Part shown: piece after piece, positions 33,724 through 44,399 of the stretch
Layout of the letters: every line of letters begins with the position of its first letter
How positions within the stretch are numbered: the stretch's first letter is position 1
Assembly (NCBI GenBank): GCA_032358165.1
Contig: JAALGY010000004.1
Location: 827,424-891,423, forward strand
Source of the DNA: Diplosphaera chodatii
Taxonomy: Eukaryota; Chlorophyta; Trebouxiophyceae; Prasiolales; Stichococcaceae
Length of the DNA: 64,000 nucleotides
Direction of reading: 5' to 3'
The notes under the pieces: generated by a model
The model's database searches: none
What the model saw: only the letters and a program-made list of their open reading frames with translations
What the model was told of the DNA's origin: nothing
Position numbers and translations under genes: made by a program

Positions 33724-35214
33724 ATGGTGTGCTGGACTTTGCTTGCTGTAGGCGTCAATGCCTGCCTGGTGGCGCTGACCACAGTGCGCAGGTGTGTGGA
33801 CAACCCCGTGCCCCTGCCTGCGTCGATGTTGCCGCACGCCCGCTGCTGCTTGTGAGCTGTATGGAAGGCATACAGAAAGGGCCTCCCGATGCACTGCATG
33901 TTATCAATCATGCAGGGCTTCTCTACCCGCCCTGCTGCTGGCAGTGACACCAGGGCTGTCCGCCTGCTTTTGGGGCTATGCGGCGTACTACAGCGCCACT
34001 GCGCTGCCGCGCGCCGCGTCATGGTAAGCTCCTGCAGCGGCGCCGTGTAAGTCTGCAGCTTTGTCATGACACACAGCTCTTGGTTCGCGCCGCTGGTCAA
34101 GTGTGCGAGACCGGCTTTGCCCAGGCATGTATGCACGCATGCTGCCTTCTCTGATGCTTCAATCCAGCGTCAACATGGCTGGTGGTCATGTGCAGGCTTC
34201 TCCCCTGCGTCAAGGCGGGGATGGTGAGTGTGCACAGGTTCCAACATGCGGCCGGTACTTTGAGTGACTGCATCTCGTCGTCCCTGGTCAGGCGCACCAG
34301 CATCAAAGCCCATAGCCTCGCACATAAGCCCGGTTGTGGAAGTGCGTGGTCTGACATCTAGCCAGGCACTGTAGGCAGAAAGAACTGTTTGTCTGGCATA
34401 TAGGTGCTCGAGCCCGCCAAAGCCGCCGCTGGCCTCTCGATGCTGCGCCGCCTGCTGCAGCAGATGACGCTGCTGCTGTGCCTGTCCTGGGCGCAGTCCG
34501 TGGCGGGAGACGCGGCGTTCCGCGAGCGCTTGCCGGCAGCGGTGCCGGCTCGCACATGGGACATCATGCTGCCTGCTCTAGTGAGTGTGCTGATACTCAG
34601 CACTGCACCAGCAGCGTGTCCTGCAATCATGACGCAGTGCTGGTCTTCTCCTAGCCATAATCATGTCATGTCTCTCAGTGTCTGTGAGTGCACTGGCAGC
34701 ATATCGTTTGGCGTGCAACAGCAGACTGGTCAGCAAAACGCTTGCTGCCCTCGCAAGCGCCTGCGCCGCGGGCAGCTCTGCACGCACATGATGATGAGCT
34801 ATGCCGCGATCCTTCACCTTCTTTCATCTGCCTGACTGCAGCCGGCCTTCTTCGTCACGGTGGCGCTGCTGGTCGCCGGCCTCGGCGCAGCGGTGTTCCT
34901 GTACTGCGGCCTGTACTGGCGGGGCGGCGGCGCGCTGCAGGCGGAGGTGCGGGGCAGCCGGGTGTGCGCGGCGGTCGGCAGCATCTGGGGTGCGCAGCAG
35001 TGGCATGGTGGACGTGCAGTGCGGGGCTGTTGCTGGGTGAACCTTGCTGCTGACCTTGTATTGTCCATGCTTATGATCCTGCTGGGCCAGCACCGACGAC
35101 TTTCTGCCGACCGCAATCGCAGCGCCGATGGACCTGCTGATGATGTGGGGGGCGGCGGCGCTGGCGCACGCCGCCAACGTTGGCCTGCGCCGCTGGGTGC
35201 TCACACAGCAGTGA
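33724..35214 (+). CDS. Multi-pass membrane protein, function unknown
   Basis: Six exons (33724-33793, 33954-34023, 34196-34223, 34404-34580, 34842-34963, 35091-35214) sum to exactly 197 codons, giving 196 residues. Phases are consistent (1, 2, 0, 0, 2). Hydrophobic segments: VCWTLLAVGVNACLVALTTV; WLSACFWGYAAYYSATAL; MTLLLCLSWAQSVAG; FFVTVALLVAGLGAAVFLY; and MDLLMMWGAAALAHAANVGL. This suggests four or five membrane passes with short loops and a basic patch (SMLRRLLQQ). A TATA box lies 117 bp upstream of the start. I do not recognise the family, and no catalytic or ligand-binding motif stands out. The first donor (AGGT/GTGTGG) and the fifth donor (GGGT/GTGCGC) were chosen to keep the frame, so the ends of those exons are the least certain. 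Confidence 0.6.
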
Positions 35215-35849
35215 GTTTGCCGCGGCACGCACCACCGGCGTGCTTTGGCTTTCCACCGCCATGCATGGCTCAATCTTGGCCGACCCGATTCAGTGGTTTT
35301 CTGAAGGCGGCAGATGTCAGCATCCCGCAGTTCTTGTGCACGTCAGCAGTCTGTGTGAAAGTCGATCATGCAGTGCACCATGCTGATGTCATTTCGAGAC
35401 TGGCCGTCAGGTCTCAGCGACTGTGCATAGCAATGCATCGGGCTAGCAGCGAAACTAGCTCGCGGTTTGCTGCTGCCATAATGGTTCGTTGTGGTGTCCC
35501 GCTAGTTGACAACATGGATTTTGTAGATCTGTGCTGCGTGACGAACGTCGGTCTTGTAAGTGTAGAGATGTATGGAAACGCAACATGTTTGAGGATGCGC
35601 ACGTGTCATCTGCTTCGTGTGGTTAGGTAGGGGTTATTAAAGAACGTTCTTTAACTACCCCTAGGTTAGGGTAGATCAATAGCATGGCGTATCTGTTCAC
35701 TGCACGTTGTGTCATACATATGATCTGGCAGCACAAGCTGCGCAGGAGCGCACAGTACAGTTCACTCCAAAGACAATCTCAGTGCTGTGTCTGCTGCCCA
35801 TAGTGCGTCACTGCAGTGCGGATGTGCAACAGTCTGCTTTGCTGCCTGA
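35215..35849. other. AT-richer convergent intergenic region
   Basis: Between the 3' ends of the membrane protein (+) and the glycosyltransferase (-). No gene. Holds the palindrome at 35628-35663. Confidence 0.5.
35628..35663. repeat. 36-bp near-perfect palindrome, no spacer
   Basis: The two 18-bp halves pair at 16 of 18 positions around the centre GAAC/GTTC. Each end is TAGGGG/CCCCTA. It could act as a terminator/processing hairpin for either convergent transcript, or be a small fold-back element. Confidence 0.85.
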
Positions 35850-38800
35850 TCAGGCCTCAAGCACTGGCAGGGCTGCAGTGCGGGCAGCATCCGGTTCCAC
35901 TGCTCCAGACCCAGCATGTGCGCCAGCTGAGCCACTGTTTACTTCGTTGACGGGCTCGGTGCCACCAGCGCCAGCAACACCAGCCACGGCAACCGCGGCA
36001 CCACTGCCTGAGGCACCGTCCATGCTGCCTGGACCCTCGAGTGCCGGGTTTGGGTTTGCCATGTCATCAGACGCCGTGACGCCGCCCGTCTGCAGGTCAT
36101 CCGCCAGCTCCAGGGCTGCCGACCGCGCCGGGGCAGGCTGTGACAAACCCGCGCTGCTGCCGTCCGCAACCTGGGCAAACCCATCGGTGCCTGTGACGGG
36201 GCCACCGCCGCCGCCGATGCCGCCGCTGTCCGCGCTGGTGCTAAGAGCTGCAGCTGGTGCGCTTGCAGTTAAGGGGCCGATCGCTCGGCTGTCCCCCGAA
36301 GCACCGTCTGCGCCGCTGCCGCCGCCGGTGCCACTGCGAGCCACACGGCTGCTGAGAGCATCGATGATGGCGGCAGTCTCCGCCGCTGTGCTGGATGCCG
36401 GCTGCTGTGCAACCAGCTCTGCTGTGCCGCCGCCGCTGCTGGGAGACGCTGCCGCGCCGCCGCCGCCGGCGTCCCGGCCGGCGCCGACCCCCAGGCGCTT
36501 CTGGAACGCCGCCGCCCCGCCGCCCGCGCCGCTGCCGACGGCCGCCGCGCCGTCGCTGTACCCGTAGCCCGGGGCGCGGCCGGCGCGCTTCCAGCGCCGC
36601 TTCTTGCCCGCGCTGCTGCCCTGTTCCGCCTGGAGACAGGGTAAGCGTACACTTGGAACGGTTTCACTGTCGCTGAAGCTGGCGCATAAGCTTGTCCGGC
36701 AGTCGCTCACGTGACAATAAGCAGTCTTACACATGCGTTTGATAAATAATGTATCGCATTTCAGCACTACCTGCTCTGCCAACGCAGCGCCGGCGATGCT
36801 GCCGTGGCCAGCTGCGGCCCCGCCGTCCGCCAGCTGCTTGCCCGGGTGTGGCCCGACGGCAGAGCCCGCTGCCCTCTCGTTGGCAGCAATGAACGCACGT
36901 ATGAGCACCTGCACAGGGCACACAGGGGTTGTGCGCCTGGCCATTTGCTTTCTGAGCGAGCATCGTAGCCCAAATGATTATCCTAGCAGGGTGACTGCAA
37001 CAGCAGCTCCTTGACTGCATGCCGTCGCATACCACAGCAGCACAAGTTTGCAGATCGTGAGCGGGCATGGGCCAAGTAGTCCCGCTGTGCAACGGATGGC
37101 ATTCTGCAGATGTCATGGCAAGGCTGCAGCATAGGGGATATGTAGGTTGCTGATGATGCAGCAGCAGTATATCTGGTCTTGCCATCTCACCTGCGGGGTG
37201 TAGATGCGGTAGAAGAGGCCATTTTTCACCAGATCCTTCACCACAGCCGGGTCGTTCCACACCAGCCGCTGCCGGAACCACTCCATCAGCTCCGCGTCGG
37301 ACTTCAGGCTCGCCGCCAGGAAGGCCTGCATTGGTAGCAGACCAGTGAGCACATGTCTGAGCAACATGTCATCAGCGGACAGCAGCTATTGCATGGGCAT
37401 CAGCATGCATACGAGCAGGGCTGATTCGCTTTGCTGCATGTTCGCGGCGTCACCAGTCGCTGCTGCTCGAGCCAGCAAGCATAGGTCGTACAGGACCGCA
37501 GGCGCACCATCCTGTCGAAGGGCAGGATGAAGCAGCGCTTGGCGTCGGCCTCGGTGGGGGCGCAGTCGCAGCGGTCCCGCCGCGCCTTGAGATCAGCAAA
37601 CCGGTTGAAGGTGAAGTGCAGCACCGCCGCCGTGTCGTGGGTGACCTCCCTGCATGGCAGCATCCAGAAACTTTCAATTTGCAGGGTTTTTGGATTTCAG
37701 CCAGAGCACCCGCAACCTGCACTCTTGGCTATAAGCCATGGTCCCGGCACGCTTTGTGCATATCATTGCGGCTGCTGGACAGCTGAAGCTCACACAGGCG
37801 GTGCATTGTCAGGCTGATCATCCCACAGAAGGGGCCCTGCTCTCACAGCAGCATGGCCAGCCGCACCGGGGCTGCTTGAGGTAGTTGAACCAGCGGTGGG
37901 CACCGTTGGGGCGCAAGCCGCGCTGCACGCGCGCCGCGCTCTTGCCGTTGCCGTAGGTGATGAAGTAGTTGGGGTTGCCGCGCGTGACCGTCTTGTAGGA
38001 GCGGAAGTACGCGTCCGACACCACGTGGTGGAAGTTGCGCTTGAACAGCGTGACCTGCGGGTGCGGATGAGTGGTGTCTGCCTCTGGCTTGGTAGTGAGC
38101 CTGCGACGGCCGTCAGCAGAGGCGGAACGGGCACCCTACACTCTGGTGGGAGCCTTTGGTTGTGCAAATGCTGGAAGTGTCCTCGTCCACTGTAGGTTGG
38201 CATGCACAGCTGCAGCACCGAACAGCGGGCAGCCACCTCTGTGAAGGGGTCGGTGATGTCGTCGCGCTCCGGCATGGACTCGTAGTTGGGGAAGACCACC
38301 GTGTCCACGCTGACTGGGATGTCCGCCAGGACGGCCTGCGGGCGGCGACGCAGTTTCGGTGCTGGAGGTTTGTCAGCAAGGCACCCTATCATCCGCTTTG
38401 CTGTGCGTAGCCACTGCTTCAAGATGGTGCAGTGGCATGTGATGCTGGTCCCGGTCAGCGTCTCTGGCTGCAGAGCCAGCTGGCAAGACAGCCAGATCAA
38501 ACGTCTGACCAAACACCTCAAATGCGGAGAGTACCAGAGCGCAGCGATGCCGCCACTATAGGGAGCACTGCACCTGCAGCGAGTAGTGGGGCGCGCCGCC
38601 AGGGTACATCAGCTCATCGGTGTCGATGTGCAGCACCCAGTCCGCGCCCTCCCGCCGCGCCAGCTTGATGCCCTCTGCAGGGACGCAACACAATGTGTGC
38701 GTCTCAGGTGACGCAGCCAACTTCACTGTGACTGTTGATCAGGTGCTGTGTACGGGTCCGGCCTCAGGCGTTCATGTCCTGCTATCGGTGAGTCTGCTGC

Positions 38801-40539
38801 ATGGTGGTCCAGCACACGTTTGCTGCCACTGCACGTGGCAGCAGAGGTCAAAGAGCAGGGCTGGGCGTGCGAAAGGCCCCCTGGCAGCGCCCCACCTTCC
38901 ATGTTGAGGCTCTGCTGCACGAACAGCTCGTGGTTGCAGGGCTTGTGGAAGAAGGCCGACAGCCAGGTCTCGTTCCAGATGCGCGAGTGCTCCTGCCGCC
39001 ACCGCAGCTCCGGCGTCCTGCGGCCAGAAGGCATGCCTGCCTGTCAGCATCGACCCGTCCCTCGAGATCAAGGTGCTAACTGGGTGCCGTCTGCTGGAGG
39101 TGTGCAGCTCCAGCCCTGGGTGCCAGACGCCAGGCCACAGCTCATGCCCAGATGCCCATCATCAAGCCTGTGCTTGCGCCCCGGCAAATTGTAAGCAGGC
39201 TCCCACAGACAATTGTCATGCGTAGAACATCTGCTTGCTTCTCACTTTGGGATGGTGCGCACGCCCGGCAGCTGCTGCAGCTGGTCGATCACATCCGGCC
39301 TCGCTGCCTGCGCAGGGAAGACTGCACATGAGAGGCGCCCCGACACCACTAGCCCGCTGACCTGCCAAAGTGCAGGAGGGACAGCAGTGCACAGATCACG
39401 CAAGGCGGGCAGAGAATTTCTTCTGCACCTGGCCGTCGACGAACAGGTAGAACAGCTCCACGCCCAGCGCCCGATGGTACTGCGTCCACAGCTGGATCTG
39501 GCGGAAGCTGTCCGAGGTGGTCGTCATGAAGGCCAGCTGCAGCAGGAGGGGTCACAAACCTTCGGTTCTTGATGTCGCACACGTGTGAGGCGGCCTTTCA
39601 GATGCAGGTCGGGCAGCAGGCAGGCGTGACAATACCTGCTGTGCTGGTTGTGTTGCGTGCTCGCAGACTCTGCTGGCATGTTGGCCACAGCAGGTGTTGA
39701 CAGGGCGAGGCAACATTGGGCGAGGCAGCGTGCAGAATCGATGCGCACCTTAGGCAGGTCGCCCTGCGCAGCTTTGAGCGCCTCTGGCTGCACATCAGGC
39801 AGCGCCGACCAGTCCTTTGGCACCTGCAGCAGCGCAAGCCAGTGGCTTTGACCCGACACAGAGCTGCGCACGCCCCACGGACCTCCTGGTGCAGGCCTTG
39901 AGGCTCACCGCTTGCAACTACCTCCAGCTGCAGCTCTCAGAGGCGGCCTGCTGCGAGCTGCAGCCCCACCTTCTGGTTGTGCGCCGCGTACTCCTTCTCG
40001 CCGCCCAGCAGGTGCGCCAGCCCGTCGCCGGCGCGCGTCAGCGCCCGCTCTGGCATTTGCATAAACCGTGCCCTCTCGCTGCAGGCACCAATATCACGGT
40101 CAGATGCAGCCACCTCCAGATGCAACATGTGGGACAATGCTGCATCTGCGCGGTGATCGCCACAAGGGGCATTGATACAAGTATGGCAGTGACCACCTGT
40201 GCATGCCGAGCCCATCCGCGAGGCCCGGCAGCGCCACCGACTGCGCGCTCGGTGCCCTTGACGACACCTGCACGGAATCGGTCCCTGACCAGTCCGTGGC
40301 CTGAACAATGCTTCAGAGACCAGACATTTGATCTGCCAACACCTATGCTGTGCTCTCAGCATCCCCCGCCAGAAGCGCTTGCTATGGACCCGCAGCCATT
40401 GCCGAGGCACCAAGTACACACCTGCAGAGCCAGCGCGAAGCAGGCCAGAGCTATTGGCAGCGCCACTAGCGCCTGGGCGCCGCGCATGGGCGAGCAGCCC
40501 GCGCCGGCGCTGCGTGCGTCGCGCCGCATGGCCAGTCAC
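35850..40539 (-). CDS. Glycosyltransferase (GT2/GT92-like) with long low-complexity C-terminus
   Basis: Twelve exons on the minus strand are secure: 40049-39970, 39823-39749, 39536-39429, 39307-39246, 39017-38896, 38674-38574, 38335-38237, 38054-37867, 37649-37508, 37325-37191, 36908-36771, 36629-35850. A first exon at about 40539-40422 is likely. Landmarks of the DUF23/Glyco_tranf_2_4 group: [32 protein letters not shown], the DxD-like [51 protein letters not shown] and [16 protein letters not shown]. These enzymes add sugars in the Golgi. For the first exon, the frame starting MRRDARSAG gives a signal anchor ([16 protein letters not shown]), but only the frame starting at 40539 fits the phase, so the N-terminus is open. 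The last 260-residue exon is Gly/Ala/Ser-rich, low complexity and probably disordered. Donor and acceptor sugars are unknown. Confidence 0.78.
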
Positions 40540-41146
40540 TGCACGGCTGCTCAGAGGTCTCGTTCAGCGGCTGTGCTCACCCTGGATCTGTGTGTTGAGT
40601 GTCCGAATACTAGGTATAGCGTCTGGGGCCTGCTGGGCTGACTGGAACGGTGCATTTGATGGAGCCGAAGCACAGTATGTGACTGTCTGTCTCGCTGTTG
40701 GGTCGATCACAGTCAGGAACGATCTGCGCCAGCAACGACGAGCAGCAGGACGCAAGCGCTGAGCAAGTAGGCAAGGCAAAGACGAGCTTCAGCTGTGCTG
40801 CATGCCTTGCACATGCTGCATCACTCAAATGCTGATGCTATCAAGGCCGACTGGTGCGACCCTCCGCAACAGGATGTGCAAGCTGAGCTGCAACACGACT
40901 GTATGCAGCGAGACAATACAAGCCGTCGGGGCGCCTTGCCTTGCCTTGCCGCCTAACATCTGCCATGCTCCGGCATGTGCTGTGTCTGACATGTCAGACT
41001 GAGACCCAGAAGCTGAAGCCATGAAAGTTGCATGTTGCACCTTTTCACATCGTTTGCAGCGATGACCCCACACAACACCTCATCGGACTTGACCGTCACG
41101 ACTCGGGCCTCGAGAAGTGTTGGCCAACCTACCAACTAGCCTGCAC
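40540..41146. other. Divergent intergenic region
   Basis: Between the glycosyltransferase start (-) and the next plus-strand gene. No exon supported. Confidence 0.35.
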
Positions 41147-42318
41147 ATGAGCACATTGCAGCGGCCGCAGCATGCCAGCATGCCGTCCCATTCTGAGAAC
41201 TCCACAGCAGCAGATGGCAACCAGCGATCGCCTGTCCCCGGAATGGATCGCGAGGAAAGAGCTGCGCTCTGCAACGAACTGGAGCCGCAGTTCCTCAGGG
41301 GGCTGAACTATGCGCAGTTGACGCCGGGCAGCCTGCGGTCTGCGCTGCGGCAGCTGTACGAACGGAGTGCAGACAGGTGGTCGACTGATGTACAGAACCC
41401 TATAAAAGTCAAACCCTGCCTGCATGCGCATTCCTGTTGATGCATGCCAAGCTCCCGATGCCACCGGCGTAAGGAAATGTGCATGCGCTCGCAGGTATGA
41501 AGCTCAGTTAGGGAGAGAGTACATACGTGACAGCGAGGTGCGCCACTAGCTGGACGCGCTGGATTGGGGGGATCTGCGGCTCGGCGCAGCAGCCCTCGCT
41601 GCGCTGGACATCTGCGTCCGCGAGGCCCTTGCGGTGAGATCCTGCCGCAGACCCTGCCGCACATCCAGGCTGTGACGCTGCAGGTCGGGCTCAGCGGGGC
41701 GAACGACTCTCATGGTGGCAAGGACGCGGCTGTAAGCTCTGCCACGGCGTCCCTTGTCCTGGGGGGAATGGCCCTGGCGTGACGCTCAGGGCAGCAAGGT
41801 GTCTCCTGTGCCGCAGGTACTCGCCGTCATGTAGTGCTGTCAAATTTGGCAGGCGCCAAAAATGAGACAGACCGCACTGACAGCCGTCGTCTGCTCAACC
41901 ACTCCTTCCTTTCATGTGTGATCCTGTACGGCTGCTCGTTGCAGGACCATCAGCAGGCGGGGGAGCAGGTTTGGCAGCAGCACTCTGCTCTGCTGTTCCC
42001 CGCGTTTGCGCAGGGAGCTGCTGGTCATCTGCCAGCACCCTGTTCGCGCGCTGCACACGCGCCAACGGCCTGCTGCTCAGGCACAGGTATGAACTTACCC
42101 CACTGACTTTACATCTGGCACCGTGTGCAGCACCCACTGGCAGATGACACTTGCCGGCGCATCTGCATAGCATCATGCACTATCAAGGTTTCAGCCTTCT
42201 CTGTTCAAGGCTTCGGTTGCAGGCTTCAGTGTTCAAGGACCTGGTGGCAGGCGACCCGGTCAACAGCAAGAACCCGGGTGCTGAGCAGCTTGCCGAGATG
42301 CGGGACGTGTGTGGCTAG
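41147..42318 (+). pseudogene. Unrecognised gene with an in-frame TAG; possibly a decaying gene
   Basis: Exons 41147-41376, 41495-41633, 41651-41683 and a terminal exon 42223-42318 are supported by boundaries and phase; the part between 41684 and 42222 is unresolved (coding-like patch near 42012-42086). Readable protein includes DREERAALCNELEPQFLRG, LNYAQLTPGSLRSALRQLYE, RYEAQLGREYIRDSE, LDALDWGDLRLGAAALAALD and VFKDLVAGDPVNSKNPGAEQ. Within exon 2 the frame GAG-GTG-CGC-CAC is followed by TAG at 41547-41549, and good coding sequence continues in the same frame. Explanations: a disabled gene, a base-call error, or a 12-nt 'intron' (too short to believe). The product looks helical and soluble; I do not recognise it. 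Confidence 0.45.
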
Positions 42319-43044
42319 TCAGCGTGTCGGTGTCGGTTTGAGTTTGTTCAGTTGAAGCTCACCAACTCTATAGTGTGTTTGGGTTTATGGTTGAGAGGCA
42401 CGAACCACCGCAACGTTTGACGAAATGCAAACAACCATGGAGGACCAGTACGTCCATCGCTAGTGCATGTATGTAGCATGGCTGCATGTCGTGAAAAGGA
42501 CGTTGCACCGAACCACTACAGCTTCGTTTGCCTTTCGCTTTGGGTTGGAGTCAACCCGCCCGCCGACCAAAGGTGCGGCGGGCACGTGCATAACATGCAG
42601 TCGCAGGTCCGGCACCACTTCACGGCACCAGAGGCCCTGAACAGAGCTGAAATGCACTGCGTGAGCTCAAACAGGCCCTAGACTACTACAGACTGCTGCC
42701 CTGCCCACCGTTGTGGTGAGTGGCGTGTTCCTTGTTGCATGCCATACATATGAAGCACGGTTGCGACACCCACCCTCGCTTGTGTGTGCCAAGTACAGCA
42801 GTGCCTTGAAAACGGTGCCTTGCTCATTGAGCAGGTGGGGCCGCTGATCTGCATCGTCTTCATTCTGACCTGCTCTGCTCTGCGGTTTGCACAGAGTACT
42901 GTGTTGTAGCGCCTGGCCAGTCCCGCAGCCGCGCATGCAGACCTCCAGTACCTAACAGGACTGGGTCTCGCTGCTGGCGCTTGCGTCTGCTGGGTGGTCA
43001 CGGTGTGAAAGTGACTCGGTTCTGCGTGGCTTGTGCAGTTGCAG

Positions 43045-43557
43045 GTGGACACAGCGCCAAGCGAGTGCGTGACGGTCCCTCGGGACGCCCACTGGCTTCT
43101 GCACTGCCTCCTATCTAGGCTGCAAGGCCTGCGTGCAGCTGAGCACCTTCAAGCTTTGCATCGGTCGGTGGCTCCATCCACATTTGACAAAGATTTCAGG
43201 GGGCCTTGCAGCACGCTCTGCAGCGTCAGGTCGGTTCAACAGTAACTGGGGTCCACGGGTGCAGGGTGGCGGCAATTTCTGCCTGAATTGCGACCACGCC
43301 CTTCTGCAACCAAACACTACAGGTGAAAGCCTTTGTCGTTTTCTCAGCCGATGAGTCGGTGGACAGACATGCTCAGCAGCAGACCCAGCTGTGCATGTGG
43401 TATATACCAGATGTGCACATGCTTCTGACGCCCTGACGCCAGCTGCAGGGGCACTACATGGGCTGCCAGTTTGCTTTGTTTCACAAGAGCATTCAAGCAA
43501 AGGTGACGACGGAGGTGAAGCAGCGCACCAGAGCCGTTGAGCGGCCTGCGGACCGAG
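43045..43557 (+). CDS. Coding-like exons of an unresolved gene
   Basis: Three plus-strand segments look coding: 43045-43229 (VDTAPSECVTVPRDAHWLL...), about 43323-43420 (VKAFVVFSADESVDRHAQQ) and 43449-43557 (GHYMGCQFALFHKSIQAK, then VTTEVKQRTRAVERPADR). Each has an AG before it, and the first and last have GT after it, but I could not make the phases agree, so no full model is offered. The surrounding 42.3-44.3 kb has other weak patches (for example LVVSCSDITGAAPGQ near 43920). The gene may be degenerate or missing small exons. No family recognised. Confidence 0.3.
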
Positions 43558-44399
43558 GTGGGCCTTGAAGCCTCTCACATGTTTGCTGTGGTTCCTTCAT
43601 GCCCACCGGGCTGCTGGTGCATGCACTGAACGTAACAGATCTGTGTCGCCTGCCGTGTAGCTGGCAGCTTGCCACGAGTCCCCTTTCTGACTGCAGAGCA
43701 ACACATCTGCACGCAGGGCGGCCCTGCTCTGATGTGTGGGGTTGACCTCATCAGAGGTAGATAGCAGCTGCTCCACAGCATGCTGTCAGCATAATGGTGA
43801 GCTCTACATCATGAGTCCTAGCTGCCCAGCACCCGTTCTGGCATGCAGACGAGCATGCCTGCGACAAGTAGCTTTTATTTCGTAAGAGACACCGACCCTG
43901 CGGCATCCACCAGTTGCAGGGTGACCTGGTGGTGTCGTGCAGTGACATCACTGGCGCCGCCCCGGGCCAGCGTAGCTGCCGCGCGCAGCCAGCGCAGTGG
44001 TGACTTGGCACGGCTGCAGTTCTGGTGTGCATCTGGGCGGCATACGGCCTGGGCCCACCGTGCAAGAATAACACCCACGGTGGCCGGGCCCCACCCAACC
44101 CTCAGGTCGGCATGGCGGGCGGGCTGGCTCAACACCTGTGATTCTTTTGTGCACATGCTCAGAGCGCATTCACAGCCTGGCGGCATGCCGTGTCTGCGTG
44201 CACGGCTGATTTGATCTTTTGTGCCACGGCAGGCGTGAACCCACTTCAGCTGCGACTCGCTTGGTGGGTCGCCAGATTATGGTCTTAGTTGGGCCTCAGC
44301 TGAGCACTTTCGTTCTGCGCAAATAAGGTCAGTACTGCTCAGGCAAGCGTGTTCAGACCGTGGTTGGAAAACTCCCCGTTCATCAGATCATTCACCTGC

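Noticed and set aside
40422..40539. First exon of the glycosyltransferase read in the signal-anchor frame
   Set aside because: Attractive because it gives a membrane anchor, but its phase does not fit the next exon; kept only as an alternative within the gene entry.
41538..41549. A 12-nt intron (GTGCGC...TAG) removing the in-frame stop
   Set aside because: Far too short for spliceosomal removal; other introns here are at least tens of bases, mostly over 100.
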